Positions 35,199 to 44,354 of a DNA stretch of 64,000 nucleotides are shown in pieces (position 1 is the first letter of the stretch; each line of letters opens with the position of its first letter). This DNA comes from a bacterium SCSIO 12741. GTDB lineage: Bacteria; Bacteroidota; Bacteroidia; Flavobacteriales_G; Salibacteraceae. The notes under the pieces were generated by a model, which made no database searches, was not told the DNA's origin, and saw nothing but the letters and a program-made list of their open reading frames with translations. The stretch spans positions 2,294,594 through 2,358,593 of the forward strand of contig CP073749.1 in NCBI GenBank assembly GCA_024398055.1, written 5' to 3'. A program made the translations under genes and the position numbers.

Positions 35199-36193
35199 TT
35201 GAAGAAAAAGTTAATCGGTGCCCTGAAAATCATTATTCCCTTTGCTATTGGGGATACTTGGTTTGGTTTTTTTACGACAGTCTGGATGCCGAAGGAAAGT
35301 CCCAACTCTTTTGGGCGATCAAACATGCCGACTATACCTGGATTCTATTTTCGATGGTATTGGGTTGGTTCAGTCACATTAGTCGGGCCATCCGCTGGCG
35401 GTATCTGCTGGAACCCTTGGATTATCATCCCAAATTTTGGAATGCCTACCACGCTACCATGATCGGTTACGTGATAAACCTCACCATTCCGAGGTCGGGG
35501 GAGGTGAGTCGGGCTGGCTTTTTGGCACGCTACGAGGGTGTTCCTGTGGCTAAGAGTTTTGGTACCATCATTGCCGAACGGGTGATTGATCTTTTGATGC
35601 TCGGGCTCATTTTTCTAATCGCTCTTTCCCTGCGTTATGACAAAATCATGGCCATCATTAATGGAGGTGGTAGTGCTGCGGTTTCTGGTGAAGAGAAAGG
35701 ATCGAATCTATACCTCTGGATTGGTGCTGGAGTAGTAGCTGTTGGAATTGCTGGATTGGTGGTTGTCCTGAAAAATGAAAAGCTAAGAAATCGAGTTTGG
35801 GGAATGATTAAAGGTTTTCTCAATGGTGTTTTAACGGTTTTCTCCCTTAAAAAGAAATGGGCCTTTATTGGTCATACCTTCCTGATCTGGTTTTTGTACG
35901 TAGCCATGTTTGCCGTTTGTTTTCAGGCATTGCCACAAACAGAAGGCGTGGCGCTTGAAGGTATTCTCGCCGGGTTTATCGCCGGTACCATTGGCGTAAT
36001 TGTTACTCCGGGCGGACTTGGTGTTTATCCAGGATTAATTGCCCTTGCCATTGTAGAATTTGGTGTGAGTAAGGGGCACGGGCAAGGCCTGGGCTGGATC
36101 ATTTGGGCCTCTCAAAACCTTCTCCTTGTTGTTGCCGGGTTAATCTCTCTTATCTTTATGCCCATCTACAATAGAAACAAAGAGAATGCGTAA
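35199..36193 (+). pseudogene. LPG-synthase-TM (UPF0104) flippase-like membrane protein, one-base frameshift near the start
   Basis: The TTG at 35199 opens a frame encoding MKKKLIGALKIIIPFAIG, the usual family N-terminus, but this frame then departs from the family. From 35258 the next frame continues as LVWFFYDSLDAEGKSQLF and goes on for about 310 residues with many hydrophobic helices and TIPRSGEVSRAGFLARYEGVP, matching the family. Adding one base just after GGGG at 35250-35253 would restore G-x-Y-L-V-W-F-F-Y-D-S-L. So either the gene is inactivated or the sequence has an indel error. Relatives are multi-helix proteins with DedA- or MprF-like flippase architecture. It overlaps rfaE2 by eight bases and follows panD. 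Confidence 0.8.
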
Positions 36194-36707
36194 TCTGGAT
36201 CGTGTAAAGGGCAAAGTACTCAACGCAGAACATCTTCGAAAACAAATTAAATCCTGGCAAGAGTTGGGGGATCAAGTGGTGTTTACCAACGGAGTATTCG
36301 ACCTTCTTCATGCCGGACACATCGATTACCTGGCTAATGCCTCTGATTTAGGGCAGCGGTTGGTTATTGGTGTTAACAGTGACGAATCTGTTCGCCAGCT
36401 TAATAAAGGACCAGCACGACCTATCAAGGACGAGGATTCAAGAGCACTTATTTTGGCTTCACTCGAGTTTGTATCTGGAGTGGTTATTTTCGGAGAGGAT
36501 ACACCCTATGAACTCCTTCAAATTTTGCAACCTGACGTTTTGGTAAAGGGAGGTGATTACGATCCTGCCGAAACAGATCGAGATTCGAAGGCCTATATTG
36601 TGGGATCAGACTTGGTTCGTAACCGCGGAGGTAGGGTAGAAGCCTTGGCCTTCTTGCCGGGTCATTCAACAACCCGATTGGAGCAAAAAATCAAGAACGC
36701 AAACTGA
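36186..36707 (+). CDS. rfaE2: D-glycero-beta-D-manno-heptose 1-phosphate adenylyltransferase
   Basis: 173 residues, the nucleotidyltransferase half of HldE as a stand-alone protein. VFTNGVFDLLHAGHIDYLA carries the HxGH motif (His42-Ala-Gly-His45), and VKGGDYDP near residue 118 is another family block. It adenylylates heptose-1-phosphate to ADP-heptose for LPS core, with gmhA encoded at 58383-58958 making sedoheptulose-derived heptose-7-phosphate. The kinase half (HldA type) is not in the window. It overlaps the membrane protein gene by eight bases and precedes radA by one base. Confidence 0.9.
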   Translation: MRNLDRVKGKVLNAEHLRKQIKSWQELGDQVVFTNGVFDLLHAGHIDYLANASDLGQRLVIGVNSDESVRQLNKGPARPIKDEDSRALILASLEFVSGVVIFGEDTPYELLQILQPDVLVKGGDYDPAETDRDSKAYIVGSDLVRNRGGRVEALAFLPGHSTTRLEQKIKNAN

Positions 36708-36708
36708 T

Positions 36709-38061
36709 TTGGCTAAATCAAAAAGCATATTTTATTGCCAGAATTGTGGAGCCAGTTCTCCCAAGTGGATGGGCAAATGTACCTCCTGTGGCGAGTGGAA
36801 TACGTACGTAGAGGAGGTAGTTAGTAAACCTACGGCCAAGCAATTGCCAGGTGATCAACAACGGCAACCCGAGTTGCTGGTAGATGTTCAAGTTGACAGT
36901 CAGCCTCGTATTGAGGTAGGCATTCACGAACTTCACCGTTTATTAGGTGGTGGTCTTGTACCTGGATCTTTGACTTTGGTTGGCGGTGAGCCGGGTATTG
37001 GAAAATCCACCCTTTTGTTGCAACTGGCTAACGAGTTAAAAGGGCAGGTGCTTTATGTATCGGGTGAGGAAAGTGCGGCGCAGATTAAGCTAAGAGCGGA
37101 TCGTCTTCCACAGGCCAATCCCAATTGCTACGTACTGGCAGAAACACAACTGATTAAAATATTAAACCACGCCGAAAAAATTAAGCCCGATCTGCTGATC
37201 ATCGACTCGATCCAAACCCTGCATTCAGACGATTTGGATAGTGCGCCAGGCAGTATTTCTCAAATCAGAACCTGTACCTCCGATTTGTTGCGATATGCCA
37301 AGTCCACAGGAGTGCCGGTATTTCTAATCGGTCACATTACCAAAGATGGAGCACTGGCCGGGCCGAAGGTGTTGGAGCACATGGTAGACACCGTGTTGCA
37401 ATTTGAGGGAGATAGAAATCACGTATACCGCATATTGAGGGCGGTTAAAAACCGCTTTGGATCCACCAACGAATTGGCCATTTTTCAAATGGACCAGTCA
37501 GGGTTGAGAGAAGTTTCTAATCCTTCCGAAATACTCATTAGCAACCGTGATGCACATTTGAGTGGTGTTGCCATTGCCGCAAGTATTGAAGGGGTTCGTC
37601 CCCTGTTGATCGAAACGCAGGCCTTGGTGAGCAGTGCGGTTTATGGTACACCTCAGCGGTCCTCTACCGGGTTTGATTTGAGGCGTCTGTCCATGTTGTT
37701 GGCCGTTTTGGAAAAACGTTGTGGTTTTCGTCTGGGAGCCAAGGATGTATTTCTGAATATGGCCGGAGGAATCAAAGTAGACGACCCGGCTACGGATTTG
37801 GCTGTAGTGAGCGCCATATTATCTTCTAACGAGGATTTTCCGATTGATCCAGGCACTTGTTTTGCCGCCGAGGTTGGATTGTCTGGTGAAATTCGACCAG
37901 TCAATCGAGTGGAGCAACGGATTCGGGAAGCTCAAAAAATCGGTTTCGAACGAATCATCGTTTCTTCCTATTCGGTAAAAGGTTTGGACCTTAAGCAATT
38001 TGATATTCAGGTTATCGCCGTTCGGAAAATCGAAGAAGTATTTAACGAACTCTTTGGTTAA
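36709..38061 (+). CDS. radA: DNA repair protein RadA (Sms)
   Basis: 450 residues with a TTG start at 36709, fitting the RadA N-terminus. A zinc finger has Cys10, Cys13, Cys24 and Cys27 (FYCQNCGASS ... GKCTSCGEW). Then come the Walker A loop GGEPGIGKSTLLLQ, the RadA signature VKNRFGSTNE, and a Lon-like C-terminal domain (VFLNMAGGIKVDDPATDLA). RadA is a hexameric helicase-like ATPase that helps branch migration in recombination. It is one base after rfaE2, and its stop abuts the next start. Confidence 0.94.
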   Translation: MAKSKSIFYCQNCGASSPKWMGKCTSCGEWNTYVEEVVSKPTAKQLPGDQQRQPELLVDVQVDSQPRIEVGIHELHRLLGGGLVPGSLTLVGGEPGIGKSTLLLQLANELKGQVLYVSGEESAAQIKLRADRLPQANPNCYVLAETQLIKILNHAEKIKPDLLIIDSIQTLHSDDLDSAPGSISQIRTCTSDLLRYAKSTGVPVFLIGHITKDGALAGPKVLEHMVDTVLQFEGDRNHVYRILRAVKNRFGSTNELAIFQMDQSGLREVSNPSEILISNRDAHLSGVAIAASIEGVRPLLIETQALVSSAVYGTPQRSSTGFDLRRLSMLLAVLEKRCGFRLGAKDVFLNMAGGIKVDDPATDLAVVSAILSSNEDFPIDPGTCFAAEVGLSGEIRPVNRVEQRIREAQKIGFERIIVSSYSVKGLDLKQFDIQVIAVRKIEEVFNELFG

Positions 38062-38699
38062 TGGAGTTTAAGAACTTTGTCGATAATCTTCGCAGTGCCT
38101 ATGAGCAGGGACTCCCTGGTGAAGCAGAGCAAATGAAGATGTCCCCAATGGGACGGGGAAGTTCCAAAGAAGCTTTGGCTAAACATCCCAATCCTAAAGA
38201 AAGTGCTGTTCTCATGGCTATGTATCCTTTGGAGGGAAGAGCTCATACCGTTCTTATGGTGCGAAACTCTTATCCAGGAGTGCACAGCGCTCAGGTAAGC
38301 TTTCCTGGCGGTAAACAAGAATTAGAGGATACGAATTTGGAAAGTACCGCTTTACGGGAATTTGAAGAAGAAACCGGAGTTTCATCCAGTCAGGTGGAAG
38401 TTCTTGGGCCCATGAGCGATCTTTTTATTCCTCCCAGTGGATTCCACGTAACGCCCTATTTGGGAATCCTTCATGAACGACCGCAATTTGAACCCGACCC
38501 CGAAGAGGTAGCCAAGCTACTTCATCCGTCCATTCATCAGCTACTTCACGAGGAAACCAAAGCTGAACGAACCGTCGTTGCATCAGGAAAATACAAGATC
38601 AAAACACCTTGTTACCTGGTCGAGGAAGAGATTGTTTGGGGTGCCACTGCGATGATGATCCGGGAGTTCGAAACTCTTTGTAAAAGATTTCTTCACTGA
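38061..38699 (+). CDS. Nudix hydrolase, CoA pyrophosphatase (NudL/YeaB-type)
   Basis: 212 residues. The CoA-type Nudix motif is visible: SFPGGKQELEDTNLESTALREFEEETGV, split here as SFPGGKQELED and LREFEEETGV, with the preceding VRNSYPGVHSAQV, a block typical of CoA-specific members. Such enzymes cleave CoA to phosphopantetheine and 3',5'-ADP. The ATG at 38061 overlaps the last base of the radA stop, so translation is probably coupled. Then comes a 54-base gap to glyS. Confidence 0.85.
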   Translation: MEFKNFVDNLRSAYEQGLPGEAEQMKMSPMGRGSSKEALAKHPNPKESAVLMAMYPLEGRAHTVLMVRNSYPGVHSAQVSFPGGKQELEDTNLESTALREFEEETGVSSSQVEVLGPMSDLFIPPSGFHVTPYLGILHERPQFEPDPEEVAKLLHPSIHQLLHEETKAERTVVASGKYKIKTPCYLVEEEIVWGATAMMIREFETLCKRFLH

Positions 38700-38753
38700 C
38701 CGATTCGTCCTCGCCTAAAATCGTCGTAAACTTGCAGCCAAATTGAATGCAAC

Positions 38754-40301
38754 ATGGCGAACAACGAAGATCCACTAAAGAAAATCGTATCCCACGCTAA
38801 GGAGTACGGTTTTGTTTTTCCTTCCAGCGAAATTTATGATGGTTTGAGTGCTACCTACGACTATGGTCAATATGGTGCTGAGCTCAAAAACAACATCAAA
38901 GCCTATTGGTGGAAAGCTATGGTGCATGCCCATGAGAACATTGTGGGATTGGATGCTGCCATTTTTATGCATCCCACTACTTGGAAGGCTTCGGGCCACG
39001 TGGATGCATTCAATGATCCGATGGTGGACAACAAGGACTCCAAAAAAAGGTATCGCGCTGATGTTTTGATTGAAGATTACATCGAAAAAATCCGCATTCA
39101 AAAAATCCAAAAGGAAATCAAGAAGGCGGCCAAGCGTTTTGGCGATAGTTTCGATGAGGAACAATTTGTTCAAACCAATCCGAGAGTTGTAGGTTACCTC
39201 GAGAAAATCGAGAACATCCAAAATTCCATGCGCGAAGCTTTGGAAAACGAGGATATGGAAGGCCTTAAAAACCTAATTCTGGATTTGGGTATTGTTTGTC
39301 CTATTTCGGGTACTTCCAATTGGACAGACGTTCGTCAGTTTAACCTGATGTTCAAAACCGAATTGGGGTCTACCTCTGATGACGCCAGTGCGGTTTATCT
39401 TAGACCGGAAACTTGCCAGGGAATCTTTGTCAATTTTCTAAACGTTCAGAAAACGGGAAGGATGAAAGTGCCATTTGGGATTGCTCAAATTGGTAAGGCT
39501 TTCAGAAACGAAATTATTGCTCGTCAGTTTATTTTCCGCATGCGTGAATTTGAACAAATGGAGATGCAGTTTTTCGTGAAGCCAGGCGAGGAAATGAAGT
39601 GGTATGAATACTGGAAAGAGCAACGTATCAACTGGCACCACAATGTAGGTACCGATCCTGATAAATACCGAATTCACGACCACATTAAGCTTGCTCACTA
39701 TGCTAACGCTGCTTGTGATATTGAGTTTGATTTCCCCATGGGCTTTAAAGAGTTGGAGGGGATTCACTCCAGAACCGATTTTGACCTGAAAAACCATGAA
39801 GAGTTCTCAGGTAAAAAACTTCGCTACTTCGATCCCGAGGAGAATCAGAGCTACATTCCTTACGTTATTGAGACTTCAATTGGAGTAGATCGTATGTTCT
39901 TGGCTGTCCTTTCCTCTTCGTTTGAAGAAGAGACGCTGGAAGACGGTTCTCAGCGTGTTGTATTGCATCTTCCACCGGCGTTGGCTCCGGTAAAATGTGC
40001 GGTTCTTCCTTTGGTGAAGAAAGATGGTTTACCTGAAATGGCTCGTTCTATTCTGGATGACCTAAGATTGGAATTCAACGTTCAATACGACGAGAAGGAT
40101 GCCATCGGAAAACGTTACCGTAGACAAGATGCTATCGGTACACCTTATGCTGTAACGGTGGATCATCAGTCTTTGGAAGATGGCACCGTTACCCTACGTG
40201 AAAGAGATAGCATGAGTCAGGAACGTATTCCTGCCGAACAAATAGCTACCATTCTACGTGAAAAGACGCAGATTAGCTCTTTGGTGAAGAAGGCGAAGTA
40301 G
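38754..40301 (+). CDS. glyS: Glycine--tRNA ligase (dimeric type)
   Basis: 515 residues, the bacterial alpha2-type GlyRS used in Bacteroidota rather than the alpha2-beta2 form. Class II signatures are present: YGFVFPSSEIYDGLSATYDYG near the start, FNLMFKT then YLRPETCQGIFVNF (motif 2 region), and GVDRMFLAVL (motif 3). It charges tRNA-Gly with ATP. TAAACTTG at 38727-38734 (7 of 8 to the -7 consensus) ends 19 bases before the ATG. It is convergent with murF three bases later, with no terminator between them. Confidence 0.96.
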   Translation: MANNEDPLKKIVSHAKEYGFVFPSSEIYDGLSATYDYGQYGAELKNNIKAYWWKAMVHAHENIVGLDAAIFMHPTTWKASGHVDAFNDPMVDNKDSKKRYRADVLIEDYIEKIRIQKIQKEIKKAAKRFGDSFDEEQFVQTNPRVVGYLEKIENIQNSMREALENEDMEGLKNLILDLGIVCPISGTSNWTDVRQFNLMFKTELGSTSDDASAVYLRPETCQGIFVNFLNVQKTGRMKVPFGIAQIGKAFRNEIIARQFIFRMREFEQMEMQFFVKPGEEMKWYEYWKEQRINWHHNVGTDPDKYRIHDHIKLAHYANAACDIEFDFPMGFKELEGIHSRTDFDLKNHEEFSGKKLRYFDPEENQSYIPYVIETSIGVDRMFLAVLSSSFEEETLEDGSQRVVLHLPPALAPVKCAVLPLVKKDGLPEMARSILDDLRLEFNVQYDEKDAIGKRYRRQDAIGTPYAVTVDHQSLEDGTVTLRERDSMSQERIPAEQIATILREKTQISSLVKKAK

Positions 40302-40304
40302 GCC

Positions 40305-41585
40305 TTACCAGATTTCTAAAACTTCTTCTAAGCGGATCCCACGGGAACCTTTTATGAGCAATTGACTTCCGGGAAGCGGATTGGCTTTGAGGTAGTCCAT
40401 CAATTCGTGTCGGTCGGCAAAGGCCTTCATTTTCTCGGAAAGTTTCGTTTGCCCAAATTCCTGGCCTACAAGCAAGGCTTGGATATCCAAAGTCTTGATT
40501 TGATCAACGATTCCCTGGTGTTCGGATAGGCTTTCCTCTCCGAGTTCCAGCATGTCGCCTAAAATGACGATTCGGTGTTCCTTTAAGTTTTGTTTTACGA
40601 AGCTTTCCAAAGCCAATTCAACCGATGAAGGGTTGGCATTGTAGGCGTCCAGAAATATGACATGCTCTCCCTTTTCCAGGTATTGTGACCGGTTGTTGGA
40701 AGGGCGATATTCGGCTATGGCTTCGTGAATGTTTTGGGCTTCAACTTCAAAGTACATTCCCAGGGCATAGGCCATTTCGATGTTTTTGAAATTGTAGTCT
40801 CCGATGAGCTGTGAGGTGGTTTCTGTTCCTTGAGAGTCCATGTACCTCACAAAGGGAGAAGAGCCTGTAAATTGCAGGCTAAAGCGATCCTCAGGAGATC
40901 CAAAGCGAACTTCTCGTGCTCCATTTGGAACAAGGGGTAGTAAATCGGTTTCAAACGTGGGAACGAAAAGTTCTCCATCGTGGTTGACCAGGTAGTCGAA
41001 CAATTCTTTTTTGGCCAACTTGTTGTTTTCAAAGGAGCCAAATCCTTCAATATGATCCTTTCCTACATTGGTAATTAATCCATGAGTAGGCGCGCCAATT
41101 TGACTTAGAAAGTCGATTTCTCCAGGATGATTATCGCCCATTTCCAAAATGGCAATTTCGGTATCCTCAGGCATGGAAAGTAGGGTGAGAGGCAGGCCAA
41201 TGTGGTTGTTGAAGTTTCCGGGTGTAGCATGCACCCGATAACGTTTCGCAAGAACGGCGGTGATTAACTCCTTAGAAGTGGTTTTGCCGTTCGACCCGGT
41301 GATACCAATAATAGGAATGGAAAAGGTGTTGCGATAGGCGTGGGCTAACTCTTGAAGTGCTTTTAGAGCATCATCTACGAGCGTGGTTTTTCCTTCAATG
41401 TGGTATTCAGCCTCATCAATTAAGGCATGTTTGGCCCCGGTCGTCAAGGCTTGTTCGACAAACTTATTACCGTTAAACCGTTCACCTTTTAAGGCAACGA
41501 ATAAAGAACCAGGGGAAATTTTTCGGGTATCGGTGCATATGGTCCTGTTGCAGGACTTGTACAGGGCAAGTAGATCAGTGCTCAT
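40305..41585 (-). CDS. murF: UDP-N-acetylmuramoyl-tripeptide--D-alanyl-D-alanine ligase
   Basis: 426 residues. The Mur-ligase ATP-binding motif is GITGSNGKTTSKELI, followed by ATPGNFNNHIGLPLTLL, AILEMGDNHPGEIDFL and LDAYNANPSSVELAL, all MurF landmarks. It adds D-Ala-D-Ala to UDP-MurNAc-tripeptide in cytoplasmic peptidoglycan synthesis. It lies downstream of gldJ on the same strand, a gene order typical of Flavobacteriales, but a strong terminator separates the two, so the promoter is uncertain. Confidence 0.95.
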   Translation of the reverse strand: MSTDLLALYKSCNRTICTDTRKISPGSLFVALKGERFNGNKFVEQALTTGAKHALIDEAEYHIEGKTTLVDDALKALQELAHAYRNTFSIPIIGITGSNGKTTSKELITAVLAKRYRVHATPGNFNNHIGLPLTLLSMPEDTEIAILEMGDNHPGEIDFLSQIGAPTHGLITNVGKDHIEGFGSFENNKLAKKELFDYLVNHDGELFVPTFETDLLPLVPNGAREVRFGSPEDRFSLQFTGSSPFVRYMDSQGTETTSQLIGDYNFKNIEMAYALGMYFEVEAQNIHEAIAEYRPSNNRSQYLEKGEHVIFLDAYNANPSSVELALESFVKQNLKEHRIVILGDMLELGEESLSEHQGIVDQIKTLDIQALLVGQEFGQTKLSEKMKAFADRHELMDYLKANPLPGSQLLIKGSRGIRLEEVLEIW

Positions 41586-41600
41586 AGTACCAAAAAAAGA

Positions 41601-41631
41601 AAACCCCTACTTGACTTTCAAGTAGGGGTTT
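41601..41631 (-). terminator. Strong terminator between gldJ and murF
   Basis: AAACCCCTACTTG (41601-41613) and CAAGTAGGGGTTT (41619-41631) pair perfectly over 13 bp with loop ACTTT. Read on the minus strand, a T-rich tail follows, so it ends the gldJ transcript. Confidence 0.88.
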
Positions 41632-41657
41632 CAAATCTTTTCAACGTTGTTTCGGGG

Positions 41658-43142
41658 TTATCGTCCTCCTAAACCAACAGGGCTTCCTACGCGGTCCATT
41701 GCACAGCGGAATCCAATCCAGGCTGTACGTTGAGTTTCTTCCAGGAAGCGACGAGTTCCAGGGTTCATGTAGTAAGCACGGTCTCTCCAGCTACCACCTT
41801 TATATACCCGGGTATCATCATTGATCAAGGACTTTTGACCATACTCATACATGTAAGTGGTCTCAGTCAACTTGTCATCTGAATTTTCAAAATCTTCCCA
41901 GTGGGTACGATCGATGTGCGATTCATACTCACCATCTTTAAAGTTAATGTTGTTTGAACGCTGGTAGTTACGACGATCCAGGTTCTCTTCTTCAGTAACC
42001 TCTACACGTTGTAGACGACCCAAGGAATCTTTCTCATCGATAAATCCATCGATATCTACTTTCAATTTGGTGTAAACATTACCTCTAAAAGGACGGAAAT
42101 CATCATTATCCTCAGAGTTCAACGGACGGTAAACATCCATTACCCACTCACTTACATTACCAGCCATGTTATATAGACCGTAGTCGTTAGGCCAGTAAGC
42201 GTAAACTGGGTTAGTGATATCAGCGTTATCGTTTAGTTTTCCAGCGATACCCATGTTATCACCTCGTCCACGCTTGAAGTTTGCCATCATAGATCCGATG
42301 TACTTCTCTTCAGGGTTACGAACAGCGTGTCCATTCCATGGCCACATTCTACGTTCGATTACACGTTCACCCAATGAGTTTCCAATCAAACCATAGGCGG
42401 CGTATTCCCATTCTGCTTCAGTTGGGAGACGATACTTAGGTAATAGGATACCATCTTCCATCTTTACACGACGGAAGCCTGTGCTGTTCGGGCTAAAGTC
42501 TGGAAGACCTTCAATTTTCTTTCCACTTTCATACTGTCCTACCAAATAGGCATCAGTGTTGAAGTTATCTTCACCTACCTGATCGGTGTAGTGCTCAAGA
42601 ATACCTTCACGAATCAAGATGTGCTCATTCACACGGTCTGTTCTCCACAGACAGTAGTCATTGGCTTGCAGCCAAGTAACACCAACTACCGGATAATCAC
42701 GGTAAGCAGGGTGACGTAGGTAATAATCAACGTAAGGTTCAGAGTAGGCCAGTTTACTTCTCCATACCAAGGTATCAGGAAGAGCTTTGGCATAAACTTC
42801 TGGGTAATCCAGACCGAACACGCGGTTAATCCAGTAAAGGTATTCCAACCAGTGTAGGTTAGTTACCTCAGTTTCATCCATGTAGAATGAAGAAACACTC
42901 ACCCTTCTCGGGTAATTGTTCCACTGGTGCATGAAGTCATCTTCTACTCGTCCCATGGTGAACGTACCCCCCTCGATCAAAACGAGGTTAGGCCCGGTTT
43001 CCTGCTCTTCGAAAGGCATTTTTTGGAAACCACCGTTCTTAGGATCGTTATAGTTCCAACCTGTGGCAGACGAAGATTCGTAACCGCAGGAGTACATCGC
43101 TAACAGCGATCCCAGTACTATGCTTAACTTAAGAATTTTCAT
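41658..43142 (-). CDS. gldJ: Gliding motility lipoprotein GldJ (SUMF1-like fold)
   Basis: 494 residues from the ATG at 43142 (MKILKLSIVLGSLLAMYSC); the lipobox places the lipidated Cys at 19. The mature part has the formylglycine-generating-enzyme (SUMF1) fold: LIEGGTFTMGRVEDDF, FYMDETEVTNLHWLEYL, GVTWLQANDYCLWRTDR, YRLPTEAEWEYAAYG, NMAGNVSEWVMDVY and GGSWRDRAYYMNPG. GldJ is an outer-membrane-associated lipoprotein needed for T9SS-driven gliding in Flavobacterium. Location next to porU and a PorP/SprF gene supports GldJ over GldK. It has its own -7 element. Confidence 0.88.
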   Translation of the reverse strand: MKILKLSIVLGSLLAMYSCGYESSSATGWNYNDPKNGGFQKMPFEEQETGPNLVLIEGGTFTMGRVEDDFMHQWNNYPRRVSVSSFYMDETEVTNLHWLEYLYWINRVFGLDYPEVYAKALPDTLVWRSKLAYSEPYVDYYLRHPAYRDYPVVGVTWLQANDYCLWRTDRVNEHILIREGILEHYTDQVGEDNFNTDAYLVGQYESGKKIEGLPDFSPNSTGFRRVKMEDGILLPKYRLPTEAEWEYAAYGLIGNSLGERVIERRMWPWNGHAVRNPEEKYIGSMMANFKRGRGDNMGIAGKLNDNADITNPVYAYWPNDYGLYNMAGNVSEWVMDVYRPLNSEDNDDFRPFRGNVYTKLKVDIDGFIDEKDSLGRLQRVEVTEEENLDRRNYQRSNNINFKDGEYESHIDRTHWEDFENSDDKLTETTYMYEYGQKSLINDDTRVYKGGSWRDRAYYMNPGTRRFLEETQRTAWIGFRCAMDRVGSPVGLGGR

Positions 43143-43170
43143 ATTCACGCTTTTTGCATTAACGGCGAAC

Positions 43171-43178
43171 CAAATATA
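43171..43178 (-). promoter_or_regulatory. -7 promoter element for gldJ
   Basis: Minus-strand TATATTTG, ending 28 bases before the gldJ ATG and lying in the short gap after the PorP/SprF stop. Confidence 0.58.
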
Positions 43179-43193
43179 ATAGTATTTAGACAA

Positions 43194-44198
43194 TTAGAAT
43201 TTAGGGCAGGAGATCGGGCGGAAGCGCTTTCTTGGTTGCTTACAGTTAAATAGTAAGGCCAGCGATACTTCGTGCGACCCACCTGATTTGTTGGTCAGCT
43301 TCGAGGTTGTGATGTCATAGCTGTATCCAAATCGGACATGATCGGTATGAATACCCACCAATACGATAAAGGCATCTCCTGCACGGTACCAAAGTCCACC
43401 TACGATAGGCCCTTTATAACCGTACATTCCAAGGAAAAGTTGACGAGCATTAGGCTGGAAGCTAAATTCCTGTCCTTGTTGCTGGTACAAAATGTTGGGT
43501 GAAATGGCTCCCTCTTTCGGGAATCTCTTATTAATAGGAATTACAAAACCTGCGTGCATGGTTAATTTACGCGGAAGCTCTGTTTCCGTTCCCAACAAGA
43601 AAGTTTCTTTAGGTTCAGTAAGGTGATGTACGGCAACTCCACCATAAAAATTCTTGGTGTAGGCCAACGCACCTGCCGAGAAATCTACTCCGGTTACATT
43701 ATCGGTTACCGGTGTTTCATTGGTCGGATAAATAAATCCGTAGCGCTCATCAATCATGTCTCCAAAGGTCAACTGACTCCAGTCAATTGATTTTTGGAAA
43801 TAAGCCGCTTCTAAACCAAATCGGATTGATAACTTTCGGTTAACGGGCAGATTATAGGAGTAAATAAGGGCGGCACGCGTAGTTTGAAAAACACCATTTA
43901 CGCCTTCGCGGTCATGGGTCACCAATCCGCCAAGTCCTCCGCTTAATGCATCAACGTGCTGATCATACGAAGCACTGTAGGTTACATAATTACCTAAGCC
44001 ATTCGCCACTGCTGGCCATTGACTTCTGAAATTCATAATAAATCGGGGACACCTTTCAACTCCGGCCATGGCTGGATTGAGGTATAGTGGGTTAGCGTAA
44101 AACTGAGTGTATATGGGATCTTGCGAATATCCAAACTCAGCCACACTTATCAACCCTACGAGGAATAACGTTATCTTCCAAAAATACCTCAGCGACAT
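43194..44198 (-). CDS. PorP/SprF family type IX secretion outer membrane protein
   Basis: 334 residues with a signal peptide (cleavage after about residue 25, GYSQ). The family signature YTQFYANPLYLNPAMAG follows directly, then beta-rich sequence with FNFRSQWPA-like (here MNFRSQWPAVANGL) and an aromatic barrel-like C-terminal region ending in a Cys-containing tail. PorP/SprF proteins sit in the outer membrane and pair with cargo such as SprB. It is upstream of gldJ and divergent from porU. The start is backed by an unusually good Shine-Dalgarno. Confidence 0.85.
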   Translation of the reverse strand: MSLRYFWKITLFLVGLISVAEFGYSQDPIYTQFYANPLYLNPAMAGVERCPRFIMNFRSQWPAVANGLGNYVTYSASYDQHVDALSGGLGGLVTHDREGVNGVFQTTRAALIYSYNLPVNRKLSIRFGLEAAYFQKSIDWSQLTFGDMIDERYGFIYPTNETPVTDNVTGVDFSAGALAYTKNFYGGVAVHHLTEPKETFLLGTETELPRKLTMHAGFVIPINKRFPKEGAISPNILYQQQGQEFSFQPNARQLFLGMYGYKGPIVGGLWYRAGDAFIVLVGIHTDHVRFGYSYDITTSKLTNKSGGSHEVSLALLFNCKQPRKRFRPISCPKF

Positions 44199-44201
44199 AG
44201 A

Positions 44202-44207
44202 CCTCCT
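44202..44207 (-). promoter_or_regulatory. Strong Shine-Dalgarno before the PorP/SprF gene
   Basis: Minus-strand AGGAGG ends three bases upstream of the ATG at 44198. Most genes here lack such a site, so this may mark strong initiation. A near-match -7 element, TATAATTG, lies upstream at 44221-44228. Confidence 0.5.
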
Positions 44208-44330
44208 GCTTATCGGTAGGCAATTATACGAATTATTTTAATTTTTATTCAGTTAACTACTGAATCTGCCGGTCAATTGATAAATCTCAATTTGTGCAAT
44301 ATTCAAAATCAATTAACGTTTCGGCCGTAT

Positions 44331-44338
44331 TATTTTTG
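44331..44338 (+). promoter_or_regulatory. -7 promoter element for porU
   Basis: TATTTTTG (TANNTTTG), ending 16 bases before the porU ATG. Confidence 0.57.
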
Positions 44339-44354
44339 CCTAAAGAAATAACAC

